This document shows, one piece after another, positions 51,251 to 60,335 of a DNA stretch of 64,000 nt. The DNA comes from Loigolactobacillus iwatensis (lineage in GTDB: Bacteria > Bacillota > Bacilli > Lactobacillales > Lactobacillaceae), in assembly GCF_003950295.1 (NCBI RefSeq), contig NZ_RHNP01000009.1:1-64000 (forward strand), in the 5' to 3' direction. Made by a program: the position numbers and the translations under genes. The stretch's first letter is position 1, and every line of letters begins with the position of its first letter. The notes beneath the pieces are model-generated. The model saw only the letters and a list, made by a program, of their open reading frames with translations, made no database searches and was not told where the DNA came from.

Positions 51251-52615
51251 CTAGTATCCTAAAGTCTGTGGCAGCAAGTACTCACCTTTGTCAGACGTTG
51301 ACTTCAATTTCTTTTGAGTGGACTTAGCAGTTTCAGCATTCAAGGTTGCGGCACCAAATAAGATTAGGAAAATTGGGAAAAGTTTAACCCCATTGGCAAA
51401 CTGTACTGCAGTAACCCCAATTAGGCTGATACTAATTAGTAAGCCTAACCGGCCGGCCAGCAAATTTTTTCTAATCCAACTAAATATCATTAAGCAATAA
51501 AGACTGACACCCAACGGACCAACTTCTAATAACAGATTAATAAACCAATTAAAGGCGGTGTTATACCGTAATTGTGACCCAATTGTTTGTTCGATATAAC
51601 TAGGTAACATGTTAAAGCCAACACCAAACCAATTTTTCTGATACAGGCCCAGGACAGTCATCATATTTTGATAACGTTCCTGATTACCTTGATCCTGCAA
51701 ATTCATTGTTCTTACTGACTCAATTAATGAAGTCATTACGTGATTTGATTGGAAGAAATCAATAATACTCGCAAAATTTATAAATAAAAGACCAAATATT
51801 GCTGTCCCCCCAATAATCAAAAGCGATAAACTGCTATACGTTAACGACTGAATAATATATTTACGTTGAATAATCAGAAAGGCAATGAATAAAATAATCA
51901 GTAAAGCAGTATTTGCCGATGAAGAAATAATCAAAAAGCTAAATAATAGAAGGAGTATAAGCCAATGGAAGAAGCCCATCTTTTGAAAATATAACGCAAC
52001 TAACAATGCAGCAATTAAAAAGACTGCGTAGTAGGACGTTTCCAAGTAAAGCCCCGAAGCACGGTACGTTGTTAAGAAATTAATATCCGTAATTTCTCTC
52101 AATTGTGCGTTCCATGGCAGTGAAACGTAGTAATCTTTCTGTGGAAATAGGTTATAAAGTGTTATAAAGCGGCTGGTAGTAAAACCAATGTACTGTAAAA
52201 CTGCCATAATAACATTGGCGATAATGCCAAACCAAACGCCCTTATACACGATGCTTAAGCGATCGGGTAGACATAAAACTGCTAAGTAGACGAAGGTTGC
52301 CAAGATTAACATAAATTGACAGGTAAAAAAGCTTTTAAAAACAACTGGTTTATAAACAAAGGTGATTGCCGTTGGTATGATTGAAAGAAAACAAGAAGCT
52401 AGAAAGAGCCAATACCAACCACTGACGCGTTTAAACCCAGAAATGAGTCGCTTTCGATCACTAATACAAAGGTAAAATAATAATAAGAAACTAAAAACAT
52501 ATACCCAAAGAATAGGCGTAATCCCAACTAGTAAGAAATAAATTGAGTCACAACAAGCAAATAAGCCGATAAGAAAAGCCAGTATAGAAATGATGTTACC
52601 TTTAATTTTAGCCAT
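51251..52615 (-). CDS. Exopolysaccharide polymerase (Wzy / O-antigen ligase-like)
   Basis: 454 aa with about 11-12 hydrophobic helices and one larger outer loop near residues 285-345 (SVRTMNLQDQGNQERY, FGVGFNMLPSYIEQ). This topology and loop are typical of Wzy polymerases that join repeat units outside the membrane. The ATG overlaps the end of the preceding glycosyltransferase gene by 8 bases. It is the last gene of the EPS operon. Confidence 0.85.
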   Translation of the reverse strand: MAKIKGNIISILAFLIGLFACCDSIYFLLVGITPILWVYVFSFLLLFYLCISDRKRLISGFKRVSGWYWLFLASCFLSIIPTAITFVYKPVVFKSFFTCQFMLILATFVYLAVLCLPDRLSIVYKGVWFGIIANVIMAVLQYIGFTTSRFITLYNLFPQKDYYVSLPWNAQLREITDINFLTTYRASGLYLETSYYAVFLIAALLVALYFQKMGFFHWLILLLLFSFLIISSSANTALLIILFIAFLIIQRKYIIQSLTYSSLSLLIIGGTAIFGLLFINFASIIDFFQSNHVMTSLIESVRTMNLQDQGNQERYQNMMTVLGLYQKNWFGVGFNMLPSYIEQTIGSQLRYNTAFNWFINLLLEVGPLGVSLYCLMIFSWIRKNLLAGRLGLLISISLIGVTAVQFANGVKLFPIFLILFGAATLNAETAKSTQKKLKSTSDKGEYLLPQTLGY

Positions 52616-53573
52616 AGGCACGCACACCCGATCTAATGATTATCTGATATAAGGACCATAAGTGATTAAATAGCCAGCCCTCAATTCGTTCTATTCTTGC
52701 CAATTCAAGTTTGCGGTAGGTACTTTGCGTGAGCTCTTGATGTAGCTCGTGTAATTGCGTAGAAAAATTAGTTGGCCCATCTTTTGCGCGTATTAATGAA
52801 CGTAAGAGAATCATTTGACTTCTATAAAAATGTTTGTTTGCCAGCTCTTGCGCGTAGTGGGGACTATCTGAATAAATTAGGCGGGAGACACGACCGATAT
52901 CAAATACGATTGGGTTAAAATTCTCATTCGGATTTCGTGAATTAAAGCCCTGATTAGAATGATATTCATATAAAATATCATCTATGAAAGTTGCTTTTGT
53001 AATTAACCGGCAGATTTGATAAAGATATAGCTTATCTTCGTTAATTTTGATATCTTCTAAAAATCTAACTTGTTTAGCAACTTTACGTTTGATTAACTTA
53101 GTCCACAGATTAATTGGTAACTGATCATCTAAGAATGCAGTTAAAAGTGCCTTTTGCGTGGCATATTCTGCGGCCTGACCAATTTTTTCTGACTGACCTT
53201 TTTGGTTTACTTTTAAAGCACAACAGCCGACCAAATCTTGTTGGGTTTTCATTGCCGTTTCACTTAATCGCGCTAAGTAATTAGAACGTAGGTGATCATC
53301 AATGTCACTGAAGATAACGTAATCGCCCTGGGCATGCTCTAAGCCTAGGTTTCTTGCGGCAGAGACACCCTGATTTTGTGACTGTTGCAACATTTTAGTT
53401 GGTATTTCTTTTCGTTGCAATAACTTTAAAAGGTGCTTTTGGCTACCATCAGTCGAGCCATCATCAATCAAAATTAATTCATAATTTTGATACGTCTGCG
53501 CGGCCATATCCCGTACAAAACCTTGAACATATTGTCTGGCATTAAAAAATGGGACAATCACACTAATTAACAT
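52608..53573 (-). CDS. Family 2 glycosyltransferase (EPS)
   Basis: 321 aa GT-A enzyme. N-terminal SVIVPFFNARQYV, then LIDDGSTDGS and the metal-binding D-x-D region FSDIDDHLR. Inverting transfer of a sugar onto the growing lipid-linked repeat unit on the inner membrane face. The sugar is unknown. The ATG lies behind GAAGGTGA. Confidence 0.9.
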   Translation of the reverse strand: MLISVIVPFFNARQYVQGFVRDMAAQTYQNYELILIDDGSTDGSQKHLLKLLQRKEIPTKMLQQSQNQGVSAARNLGLEHAQGDYVIFSDIDDHLRSNYLARLSETAMKTQQDLVGCCALKVNQKGQSEKIGQAAEYATQKALLTAFLDDQLPINLWTKLIKRKVAKQVRFLEDIKINEDKLYLYQICRLITKATFIDDILYEYHSNQGFNSRNPNENFNPIVFDIGRVSRLIYSDSPHYAQELANKHFYRSQMILLRSLIRAKDGPTNFSTQLHELHQELTQSTYRKLELARIERIEGWLFNHLWSLYQIIIRSGVRAYG

Positions 53574-53590
53574 ACATTCACCTTCTTTAT

Positions 53591-54724
53591 TTAGGAATTA
53601 TTTTCAGTTATCAATTGCCGGTAAAGTTGCAACATTTGGGGAGCAGCTTCATTAATATCATAGCCAGCGGCGCGAACGTAATTAAGCCCACTTTTTCGCT
53701 GAATTAATGGCTGAGTTAATGCACGCCGCATTGCTTGGGTCCAGGCAACAGTCGGTGCATCTAATGAAATAGCCTCATAGTTTGGGGCTAGTGAAACTTC
53801 GGTCGTTACTCTATCGGAAACAACACAGGGAACCCCTGCAGCCTGGGCCTCTAATAAAATAATTGGTAACCCTTCGTAAAACGACGGTAGCAAAACGACA
53901 TCGCAGGCCTGCAATAGTTCGGCCACATCCGTTCGGTAACCTAGAAAGGAAACCTTAGATTGCAGCTCTAACTGCTGTACTTGCTCTCTTACTTGGGCCA
54001 TTAATTCACCATTTCCCACAAGTAGTAAGTGTGCGTTGGCTTCCTTTTGGCAAAATGCTGCAAACAAGGTCAACAACTGCCGGTGATTTTTAGAAGCAGT
54101 AAAGCGGCCAAAGTGAGCAAAAACTTTTTTCCCAGTTAACTGATGCTTGGCCCGTTCATGTTTACGCGTAGCCGGTGAAAATTGAAATGCCTTTAATGAA
54201 ATAGCGTTAGGAATAACTTCAAATGAGCTTTTATCACCAAACAACCAACTACCTGCAAGCTGTGAACAGGCAAAATATGTGTTTGCGGCCTGTTTGACAG
54301 GCTGTTTCAAAAGATTGCCCACAGCACGTTTGGCAAAATTCTGACTTGTAAATTCTGTACTATGTGAATGAATAATTCTAACTGGTATTCCAGCTATTTT
54401 TGCCTGGCGTAACAATTGAAAACTTTTGCTCGAAGCATGGGCGTGAACAATATCAAAATTCGAATGTTGTTTAAAATATTGCTTAAGCTTAGTTTCAAAT
54501 TTCAAAAAATCTAGGGGCGTTTTAAGTTTTACCCCCACCAAGCGTTGAATAGTTATCTTTTTTTGGAGTTCTATTTCTAGTGGACTTGGTGGATCTTCAT
54601 CAAGGGTCAAGATAGTGCCATTGATTTGTCCTTTTGGAAAATGGTCAATATACTCTTTTAACAACGATTGAATACCGCCAAGCGCTAGTGTATCAACAAA
54701 ATAAAGTAATTCAATGGTCTGCAT
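53591..54724 (-). CDS. Family 4 glycosyltransferase (EPS)
   Basis: 377 aa GT-B enzyme. N-terminal acceptor domain with LALGGIQSLLKEYI and HAHASSKSFQLL, C-terminal donor domain with FAHFGRFTASKNHRQ and the retaining EX7E motif in PSFYEGLPIILLEAQAAGVP. Retaining transfer of an unknown sugar to the repeat unit. 21 bases after the previous gene; the ATG lies behind GGAGGTG. Confidence 0.9.
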   Translation of the reverse strand: MQTIELLYFVDTLALGGIQSLLKEYIDHFPKGQINGTILTLDEDPPSPLEIELQKKITIQRLVGVKLKTPLDFLKFETKLKQYFKQHSNFDIVHAHASSKSFQLLRQAKIAGIPVRIIHSHSTEFTSQNFAKRAVGNLLKQPVKQAANTYFACSQLAGSWLFGDKSSFEVIPNAISLKAFQFSPATRKHERAKHQLTGKKVFAHFGRFTASKNHRQLLTLFAAFCQKEANAHLLLVGNGELMAQVREQVQQLELQSKVSFLGYRTDVAELLQACDVVLLPSFYEGLPIILLEAQAAGVPCVVSDRVTTEVSLAPNYEAISLDAPTVAWTQAMRRALTQPLIQRKSGLNYVRAAGYDINEAAPQMLQLYRQLITENNS

Positions 54725-54745
54725 AACGCACCTCCGTCTTAATAA

Positions 54746-55876
54746 TTAGGTCCCATAGGCTTCGGAAATTTGAGCAACCATCTGTTCTAAAGAAAAGCGC
54801 TTTTGAAAATCCTTTTGAATTGTTTCCTTGCATAATTCCTGTTGGATTGCTTTTTCTACCATCAAAACTGCTTGTTTAATGTCCGTTGCATCGAATAGGT
54901 AGCCGTTAACGCCTTCTTGAACAACTTCGGTATTGCCAACAACTCGTGAAGCAATAACAGGAATATGGGCGCGCAATGCCTCTAACGGTGCGTATGGTAA
55001 ACCTTCATAAAGGGAAGGTAATAGAAAATAATCATAACCCGTAACCAAACGTTCACTATCCGCCCGGTAGCCCATTAGATGTACTTGACCACCTAAATTA
55101 TTTTTAGCTACGTAGTCCGAAACTTCCTTGAACAAGGGACCATCCCCCACATAAACAAAATGAATTTGAGGATATTTTTGCGTGATTTTCTCTGCAATTT
55201 TGACAAAAGTGAAGGGATCTTTTTGTTCACACAAGCGCGAATTGTTTCCAATCACGATTGCATCAGCAGGGATATTCAATTCACGCCGGATATAGCCGCG
55301 GTATCGTTGTTCGCTTTTGGGTAATCCATTATAGATAACCTTGAATTTTTTTTGATGATCAATCTTAGCCAACACCGCTCGTGTGCGTTCTCCGTTAGAG
55401 ACGGCAAAAATTCGAGTTGTTGCGGCTCTGCTTAAAAAGCGTTCAATTTGGATAAAAACAAATCTTTTCTGCTTACTAAATTCTGGAGCAAGAAATGAAA
55501 ATGCATGTGGTGTATAGAAGACTTTGTCTACCCGGCAAGTCTTGGCCGCTAAACGGCCCAAAATTCCTGCCTTAGAAGAATGACAGTGAACAATATCTGG
55601 TCGTAATTTTCGAATTACTTTTAATAATTGGTAAAAAGCAACCCCATCTTGATACAAATCAATATCACGACCAAGCGCCTCACAGGGAATTAGCGTTGCA
55701 ACAGACTCCAGTTGAGATTTTACTTTCGTAAAGGCCGCATCAACTCGGCGCGTTCCATAAAATAAAGTAATGTCAAAAACATTTTGGTCCAGGGCCTGAA
55801 TAAGATCCACCAAATGCCTTCGAACACCGCCGCTCATTGTTTCGGCAATAAGTAATAATTTCTTCTTTTCGTCCAT
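54746..55876 (-). CDS. Family 4 glycosyltransferase (EPS)
   Basis: 376 aa GT-B enzyme: AETMSGGVRRHLVDL and CHSSKAGILGRLAAK in the acceptor domain, GNNSRLCEQKDPFTF and EX7E motif PSLYEGLPYAPLEAL in the donor domain. It resembles EpsD/CapM-like enzymes that often add the second sugar after the priming transferase. It starts 1 base after the priming transferase gene. Confidence 0.9.
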   Translation of the reverse strand: MDEKKKLLLIAETMSGGVRRHLVDLIQALDQNVFDITLFYGTRRVDAAFTKVKSQLESVATLIPCEALGRDIDLYQDGVAFYQLLKVIRKLRPDIVHCHSSKAGILGRLAAKTCRVDKVFYTPHAFSFLAPEFSKQKRFVFIQIERFLSRAATTRIFAVSNGERTRAVLAKIDHQKKFKVIYNGLPKSEQRYRGYIRRELNIPADAIVIGNNSRLCEQKDPFTFVKIAEKITQKYPQIHFVYVGDGPLFKEVSDYVAKNNLGGQVHLMGYRADSERLVTGYDYFLLPSLYEGLPYAPLEALRAHIPVIASRVVGNTEVVQEGVNGYLFDATDIKQAVLMVEKAIQQELCKETIQKDFQKRFSLEQMVAQISEAYGT

Positions 55877-55877
55877 A

Positions 55878-56573
55878 TCAATGCGCTCCTTTCCTCGTCA
55901 CAACCGTTAAGGCAGTTTGGCCAATAATTTTAAGATCAAACGGCATACTGCGATGACGGACATAAAATAACTCTAATTCACAACGCTCTGGATACTGAAC
56001 ATCGCTACGACCATTAACTTGCCAGTAACCGGTCAAACCAGGCCGAACTGCTAGTAATAGCGCCGTTTTATTCCCATAATGTTTTAACTCTTCAAAAGTA
56101 ATTGGCCGTGGCCCAACAACACTCATATCACCTTTTAAAACATTAAATAATTGAGGTAGCTCATCCAAACTTGTTTTTCGTAAAAAACGACCTAAGCGGG
56201 TAATGCGCGGATCTTTGCCCTCAGGAAACTTATGCCCATTACGAATAAATTCGGCGTATAACTTTTCGTCTTGCTTTAATGTCTGTTCGGCATTACAAAT
56301 CATTGTGCGAAATTTATAAACATTAAAACCACGTTGATTCTTCCCCTGGCGGACATGTGAAAAGAAAACGGGACTTTTGGGGTCGCTGATTTTGCTAAAA
56401 GCACTGATAATTAAGATCAATGGTAGGCCAACAACCAATCCGCCGCCTGCCAAAATAATGTCTAGCCCCCGCTTACTAAATTGATAAACCTGCGATTCTT
56501 TACGGTTATTAGTCGTCATAGCTTCGATATTTTTAGAAACTGAGGACGTATATTTCTCATCTGCCTTTTTCAT
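55878..56573 (-). CDS. Undecaprenyl-phosphate sugar-1-phosphate transferase (priming)
   Basis: 231 aa bacterial sugar transferase. One membrane hairpin (about residues 35-58) and the catalytic domain with FNVYKFRTM, DELPQLFNVLKGDMSVVGPRP and RPGLTGYWQVNGR. It starts the lipid-linked repeat unit by transferring a hexose-1-phosphate, probably glucose or galactose, to undecaprenyl phosphate. The N-terminal 30 residues are a soluble extension. The ATG lies behind GGAAGG. Confidence 0.93.
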   Translation of the reverse strand: MKKADEKYTSSVSKNIEAMTTNNRKESQVYQFSKRGLDIILAGGGLVVGLPLILIISAFSKISDPKSPVFFSHVRQGKNQRGFNVYKFRTMICNAEQTLKQDEKLYAEFIRNGHKFPEGKDPRITRLGRFLRKTSLDELPQLFNVLKGDMSVVGPRPITFEELKHYGNKTALLLAVRPGLTGYWQVNGRSDVQYPERCELELFYVRHRSMPFDLKIIGQTALTVVTRKGAH

Positions 56574-56618
56574 ACCGTAACTTCCTTCCTTAACCTTGAA
56601 CGACTACCGATTTCACTA

Positions 56619-57218
56619 CTAACTTGATCGCCGCCAAGCAACTACTACCAGAAGCAGGCTACTAATCATTAGTCCAATTAGGCCACCAACCATCATATTA
56701 AATGAGCTGCTGGGTGCAATCGATTCACCACTATATTGGGCCTGCGAGATTCTGATTGGCCGTAATGTAACTGAAAGTGTATTTGCCCTTTTAGCAAAAA
56801 CTTTGCTAAGTGTTTGGTTTATTTGCTGGGCCTTCCGCGCAGTATCAGCAGTAACAATTAGTCTAAATAAATTAGAATTTTCTTGGTGTTGAATACTGAC
56901 ATTATTAGCTAACGAATTAGCATTAACCGAAATTCCATTTTCACGTAATTGTTGTCTAGATGGATTAAGTACAAAATTACTTTTTACCAAATCTTGATAA
57001 CCGGCTACAGTCGTGTTAATTTGCTCACCACTCATATCTTGAGGTGCACTTTTTTTAGGTCGTAAAACTAACTCGCTGACCGATTGAAACTGGGGTTTAA
57101 TTAAATAATTAGTTGCGGCCCAACCGGCAAAAATTCCGACACCAGTAACGACTATTACTAACCACCACCAACGTTTTATAACCTTAAAAAGGCCATTTTT
57201 ATCAACTATCTTCGTCAT
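56619..57218 (-). CDS. Wzz/YveK-type chain-length determinant
   Basis: 199 aa with two membrane helices (about 18-38 and 173-192) enclosing an outer domain. The proline/glycine-rich second helix is typical of polysaccharide co-polymerases. It lacks a fused kinase, and no separate tyrosine kinase or phosphatase gene is in the cluster. It overlaps the flippase gene by 17 bases, so expression is coupled. Confidence 0.87.
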   Translation of the reverse strand: MTKIVDKNGLFKVIKRWWWLVIVVTGVGIFAGWAATNYLIKPQFQSVSELVLRPKKSAPQDMSGEQINTTVAGYQDLVKSNFVLNPSRQQLRENGISVNANSLANNVSIQHQENSNLFRLIVTADTARKAQQINQTLSKVFAKRANTLSVTLRPIRISQAQYSGESIAPSSSFNMMVGGLIGLMISSLLLVVVAWRRSS

Positions 57219-58713
57219 CGCTAATTGCTCCCTTCTTCATGAAACGGTCCTTAAAACCTGTTTGGAATAATCGGCCAAAAATGGCCAAATAAGATTTAAA
57301 TTCATTGATGCGTAGTAAATGGCTACCTACTAGATAGATTCCTACACCAAACGTCACTTCAATCATTAGATTAATCCAGGTGATTTGCCCGAGGAAGTAA
57401 TGCAATCCCGCCACACTAACTCCCATAAAGCCGCTTAATCCTAAAATTACCAGACTATCTTTAATTTGCTGAAAAGTTGTATAGGACACAAAGCGCCCAG
57501 AATAAAATGAGTCAAGTACGAAAGAAAACAGTGCGTGAACAACTAACAACCAAATTAGTACCATAATATTTAGTTGTAGGAGGTAAACTAGGCCAAACAA
57601 TCCCAGGCCGACACCTTTTTTAATCACTTCTAATCGTAAGAAAAGATCCGAACGACCAAATATCTGTAATATATTTAAGTTAATCGCCTGTAAGGGGAAA
57701 AATATCCCTGCCAGACAAAGCGGCAATAGGAACGGAGCCGCTGGTGCCCACTGTTGTCCAAAAACAAGTACTAAAATCGGTTTACTTAATGCACCAATTC
57801 CGATCATCAGTGGAAAAATAAAGTAAATTGTATGCAGAATCACCCGGCGATAACCATTGTGTAGGGCCACCTTATCGGATTGAATTTTACTCAAGGCCGG
57901 ATAACTCACCTTTTGAATAGCTACGGTCGTCGAATCAGTCGTCATCTGACTAATTTTTTCAGCGTTTGTAAAGTAACCAAGTGTGGTAACTGAAAAGAAA
58001 CGACCAATCACAACGTAAAGTAAGTTATTATAGGTTGTGTTAATTAATCCCGCGGCGGTTAATTTCCAGCCAAAGCTGTACATTTTTTTTAATGCTTTAA
58101 AATCAAATTCCCATTTAGGCCACCATTTTGCAGCGATCATAAATCCAATGGTCTGCCAAATTTGTGTCACAACCATTTGCCAAACAATACTCCAAACACC
58201 AAAGCCCGCTAATGCTAGACCGATAGCTAATCCACCTGAAACGACGGATCCAGTTAGTGTGATTTTCATTTGCACTTTAAAATTTAACTCCCGTGCTAAG
58301 ATGGTACGACTAATTAGACTTAATGAATTAATCAATAAGATGCTACTAACTACTCGAATAACCGGTACTAAAATCCCCGTTTTATAAAAATCAGCAATTA
58401 GTGGTGCGCTGGCAAATAGTAGCCCATAAAGTAATGCTGCGCAGAGAATATTGAAAACAAACACTGTTGTGCAGGCTCGCATTGTGATTTTCTTCTCTCG
58501 AATCAACGCATTTTGAAACCCGCTATCGATTAGAGATTGAGAAAGTGCGATAAAAATGTTAATCATCCCAATAACACCAAAATCCGCTGGAATTAATAAG
58601 CGGGCCAGAAATATTTGAATGACTAACTTTAATCCTTGATTTCCTAATAGCTCTACACCAGTCCATAAAAAGCCGTTAATTGCCTTTAACCGTAAACTAG
58701 TTGGTTGTGCCAT
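57202..58713 (-). CDS. Polysaccharide repeat-unit flippase (Wzx / MATE-like)
   Basis: 503 aa, about 14 helices, polysaccharide_synt family: starts with LRLKAINGFLWTGVELLG and has LARLLIPADFGVIGMINIF and FVFNILCAALLYGLLF (cut). Moves undecaprenyl-linked units across the membrane. It follows the aminotransferase gene by 12 bases and overlaps the chain-length gene. Confidence 0.9.
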   Translation of the reverse strand: MAQPTSLRLKAINGFLWTGVELLGNQGLKLVIQIFLARLLIPADFGVIGMINIFIALSQSLIDSGFQNALIREKKITMRACTTVFVFNILCAALLYGLLFASAPLIADFYKTGILVPVIRVVSSILLINSLSLISRTILARELNFKVQMKITLTGSVVSGGLAIGLALAGFGVWSIVWQMVVTQIWQTIGFMIAAKWWPKWEFDFKALKKMYSFGWKLTAAGLINTTYNNLLYVVIGRFFSVTTLGYFTNAEKISQMTTDSTTVAIQKVSYPALSKIQSDKVALHNGYRRVILHTIYFIFPLMIGIGALSKPILVLVFGQQWAPAAPFLLPLCLAGIFFPLQAINLNILQIFGRSDLFLRLEVIKKGVGLGLFGLVYLLQLNIMVLIWLLVVHALFSFVLDSFYSGRFVSYTTFQQIKDSLVILGLSGFMGVSVAGLHYFLGQITWINLMIEVTFGVGIYLVGSHLLRINEFKSYLAIFGRLFQTGFKDRFMKKGAISDDEDS

Positions 58714-58725
58714 ATCATCACATCC

Positions 58726-59850
58726 TTACGAAGCATTTGCTTCCAATTGGCCGCTATCGATAATGATCTGACAAATCTGATCAATTATTTCAAACTCAAG
58801 GTTGGGGTAAAGTGGTAAGGTTAAAACGCGCTGTGCATAATCGTGTGCGATTGGTGTTGCCTGAATTGGATAATTATTTTGAATACTAGGTGATTCGCTT
58901 GTTAATGGGTAAAAATATTTACGTGGGAAAATATTTTGTTTCATCAAACGATCAATAATCGTTTCCCGGCAACAGCCAAACGTATCGTGGAATAAAACTG
59001 GGAAATAGGCGGCGTTACTTTCTATTCCATTCTGCTGCGGATTTAATTGAATCCCAGGGATATTCTGTAATCGTTCATAATAGTACTGATACCGCATTTT
59101 ACGCTGCTCAATCATGGCGTCGTTTTGCCGTAAATTACAAAGTCCCATTGCTGCGGAAAATTCATTCATTTTACCATTTAAACCAATTTCTACTGGCTCA
59201 CCATTTTTTAAACCAAAGTTTTTTAATTGTGTGAGTCGATTATGGATTTGCTCATCGTTGGCAACGATTGCACCACCTTCAATCGTATTAAACAATTTAG
59301 TGGCGTGAAAACTGTAGGTTGTAATATCGCCAAACTGACCAAGACTCTTGCCAAAATATTTGGTTCCAAAACTATGGGCACCATCATAAATTAATTTAAG
59401 GTTATATTTAGTAGCAAGATCGGCGAACGCCTCAACATCACAAGCATTACCGTAAATGTGAACGGGCAAAATTGCCTTGGTTCTAGGTGTAATCAAGGCC
59501 TCTACTTTAGCGGGATCAAGCGTAAACGTTTCGGGATCTATATTCGCAAAAACTGGTGTCAGTCCTGCCCGGCAGATTGCGTTAGTTGTGGAAATAAAAG
59601 TGAACGGCGTCGTGATGACTTCGCCACCATGTAGGTCAAATGCTGCTAAGGCCAGTTCTAAAGCCGTGTGACCATTAGTTACCAACGAAAGGCTGTCTAC
59701 TTCCAAATAATTTTTAAGTTGTTTGGTAAGCTTCTGAACTTTTACACCTTCATTGGTTAACCATTTGCTTTGCCACAAATCAGTAATTTCCTCGATGTAT
59801 TCTGTAAGTGATGGCATTGTAGATTCCGTTACTAAAATTTTTTTGCTCAT
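58726..59850 (-). CDS. DegT/DnrJ/EryC1-family sugar aminotransferase
   Basis: 374 aa PLP enzyme transferring an amino group to a nucleotide-bound keto-sugar. The Schiff-base lysine is K185 (SFHATKLFN), and D156/H159 (IYDGAHSFG) contact the cofactor. It implies an amino-deoxysugar in the polymer, but no sugar dehydratase is in the window to make its substrate. It is the first gene of the leftward EPS operon; the ATG lies behind GGAAGG. Confidence 0.9.
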   Translation of the reverse strand: MSKKILVTESTMPSLTEYIEEITDLWQSKWLTNEGVKVQKLTKQLKNYLEVDSLSLVTNGHTALELALAAFDLHGGEVITTPFTFISTTNAICRAGLTPVFANIDPETFTLDPAKVEALITPRTKAILPVHIYGNACDVEAFADLATKYNLKLIYDGAHSFGTKYFGKSLGQFGDITTYSFHATKLFNTIEGGAIVANDEQIHNRLTQLKNFGLKNGEPVEIGLNGKMNEFSAAMGLCNLRQNDAMIEQRKMRYQYYYERLQNIPGIQLNPQQNGIESNAAYFPVLFHDTFGCCRETIIDRLMKQNIFPRKYFYPLTSESPSIQNNYPIQATPIAHDYAQRVLTLPLYPNLEFEIIDQICQIIIDSGQLEANAS

Positions 59851-60257
59851 TTTTTTGGCCTTCCTTCACATAAAATTAAGTAATATCAATTTTTTTATTA
59901 GTGTTAAGCTTTGGCGATTAACAACTTCCTGATTCACTAAGGAATAAATGATTTTCATTTTTTCCTATATTTAGCGTTTCACTCATTATAGTGGGAAAAA
60001 TATAGCCAAACAATAAATATACACCTTATAGAAACTATTATTTTTAGCGGATAACAGTCAGCTATAAATCTATCTTACCTATAAGTTATTCATTTAAATA
60101 GAGTGGTAAAAATGCTACTTTGATTAGAGATTACCTTATAAACGTTAATCCAGTGGCCTTTTTTAGCTAGTACGTATGAAATTAAATAGCATCTAGAACA
60201 GCAAAATTCGCTAGAAATTTAGCGAATTGTTAGTTTGCTTGCATGTACTGATGCAAA
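59851..60257. promoter_or_regulatory. EPS operon leader
   Basis: About 400 AT-rich bases upstream of the aminotransferase gene, free of genes. It should carry the main EPS promoter. TATAATGAG/CTCATTATA-type and TATAGAAAC-like words occur, but no clear promoter pair was fixed. Confidence 0.35.
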
Positions 60258-60313
60258 AGAAGACTACTAGATTTAGTCCCACAATATTGTGGGACTAAAT
60301 CTAGTAGTCTTCT
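60258..60313. terminator. Perfect 56-base palindrome (terminator)
   Basis: Arms 60258-60285 and 60286-60313 are exact complements over 28 bases without a spacer (AGAAGACTACTAG... and its mirror). It lies 22 bases past the GT2 stop and is followed on the minus strand by TTTTGC. It is the strongest hairpin in the window and should isolate the GT2 gene from the EPS operon. Confidence 0.75.
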
Positions 60314-60335
60314 CCATAATTAAACTGATAATTTT

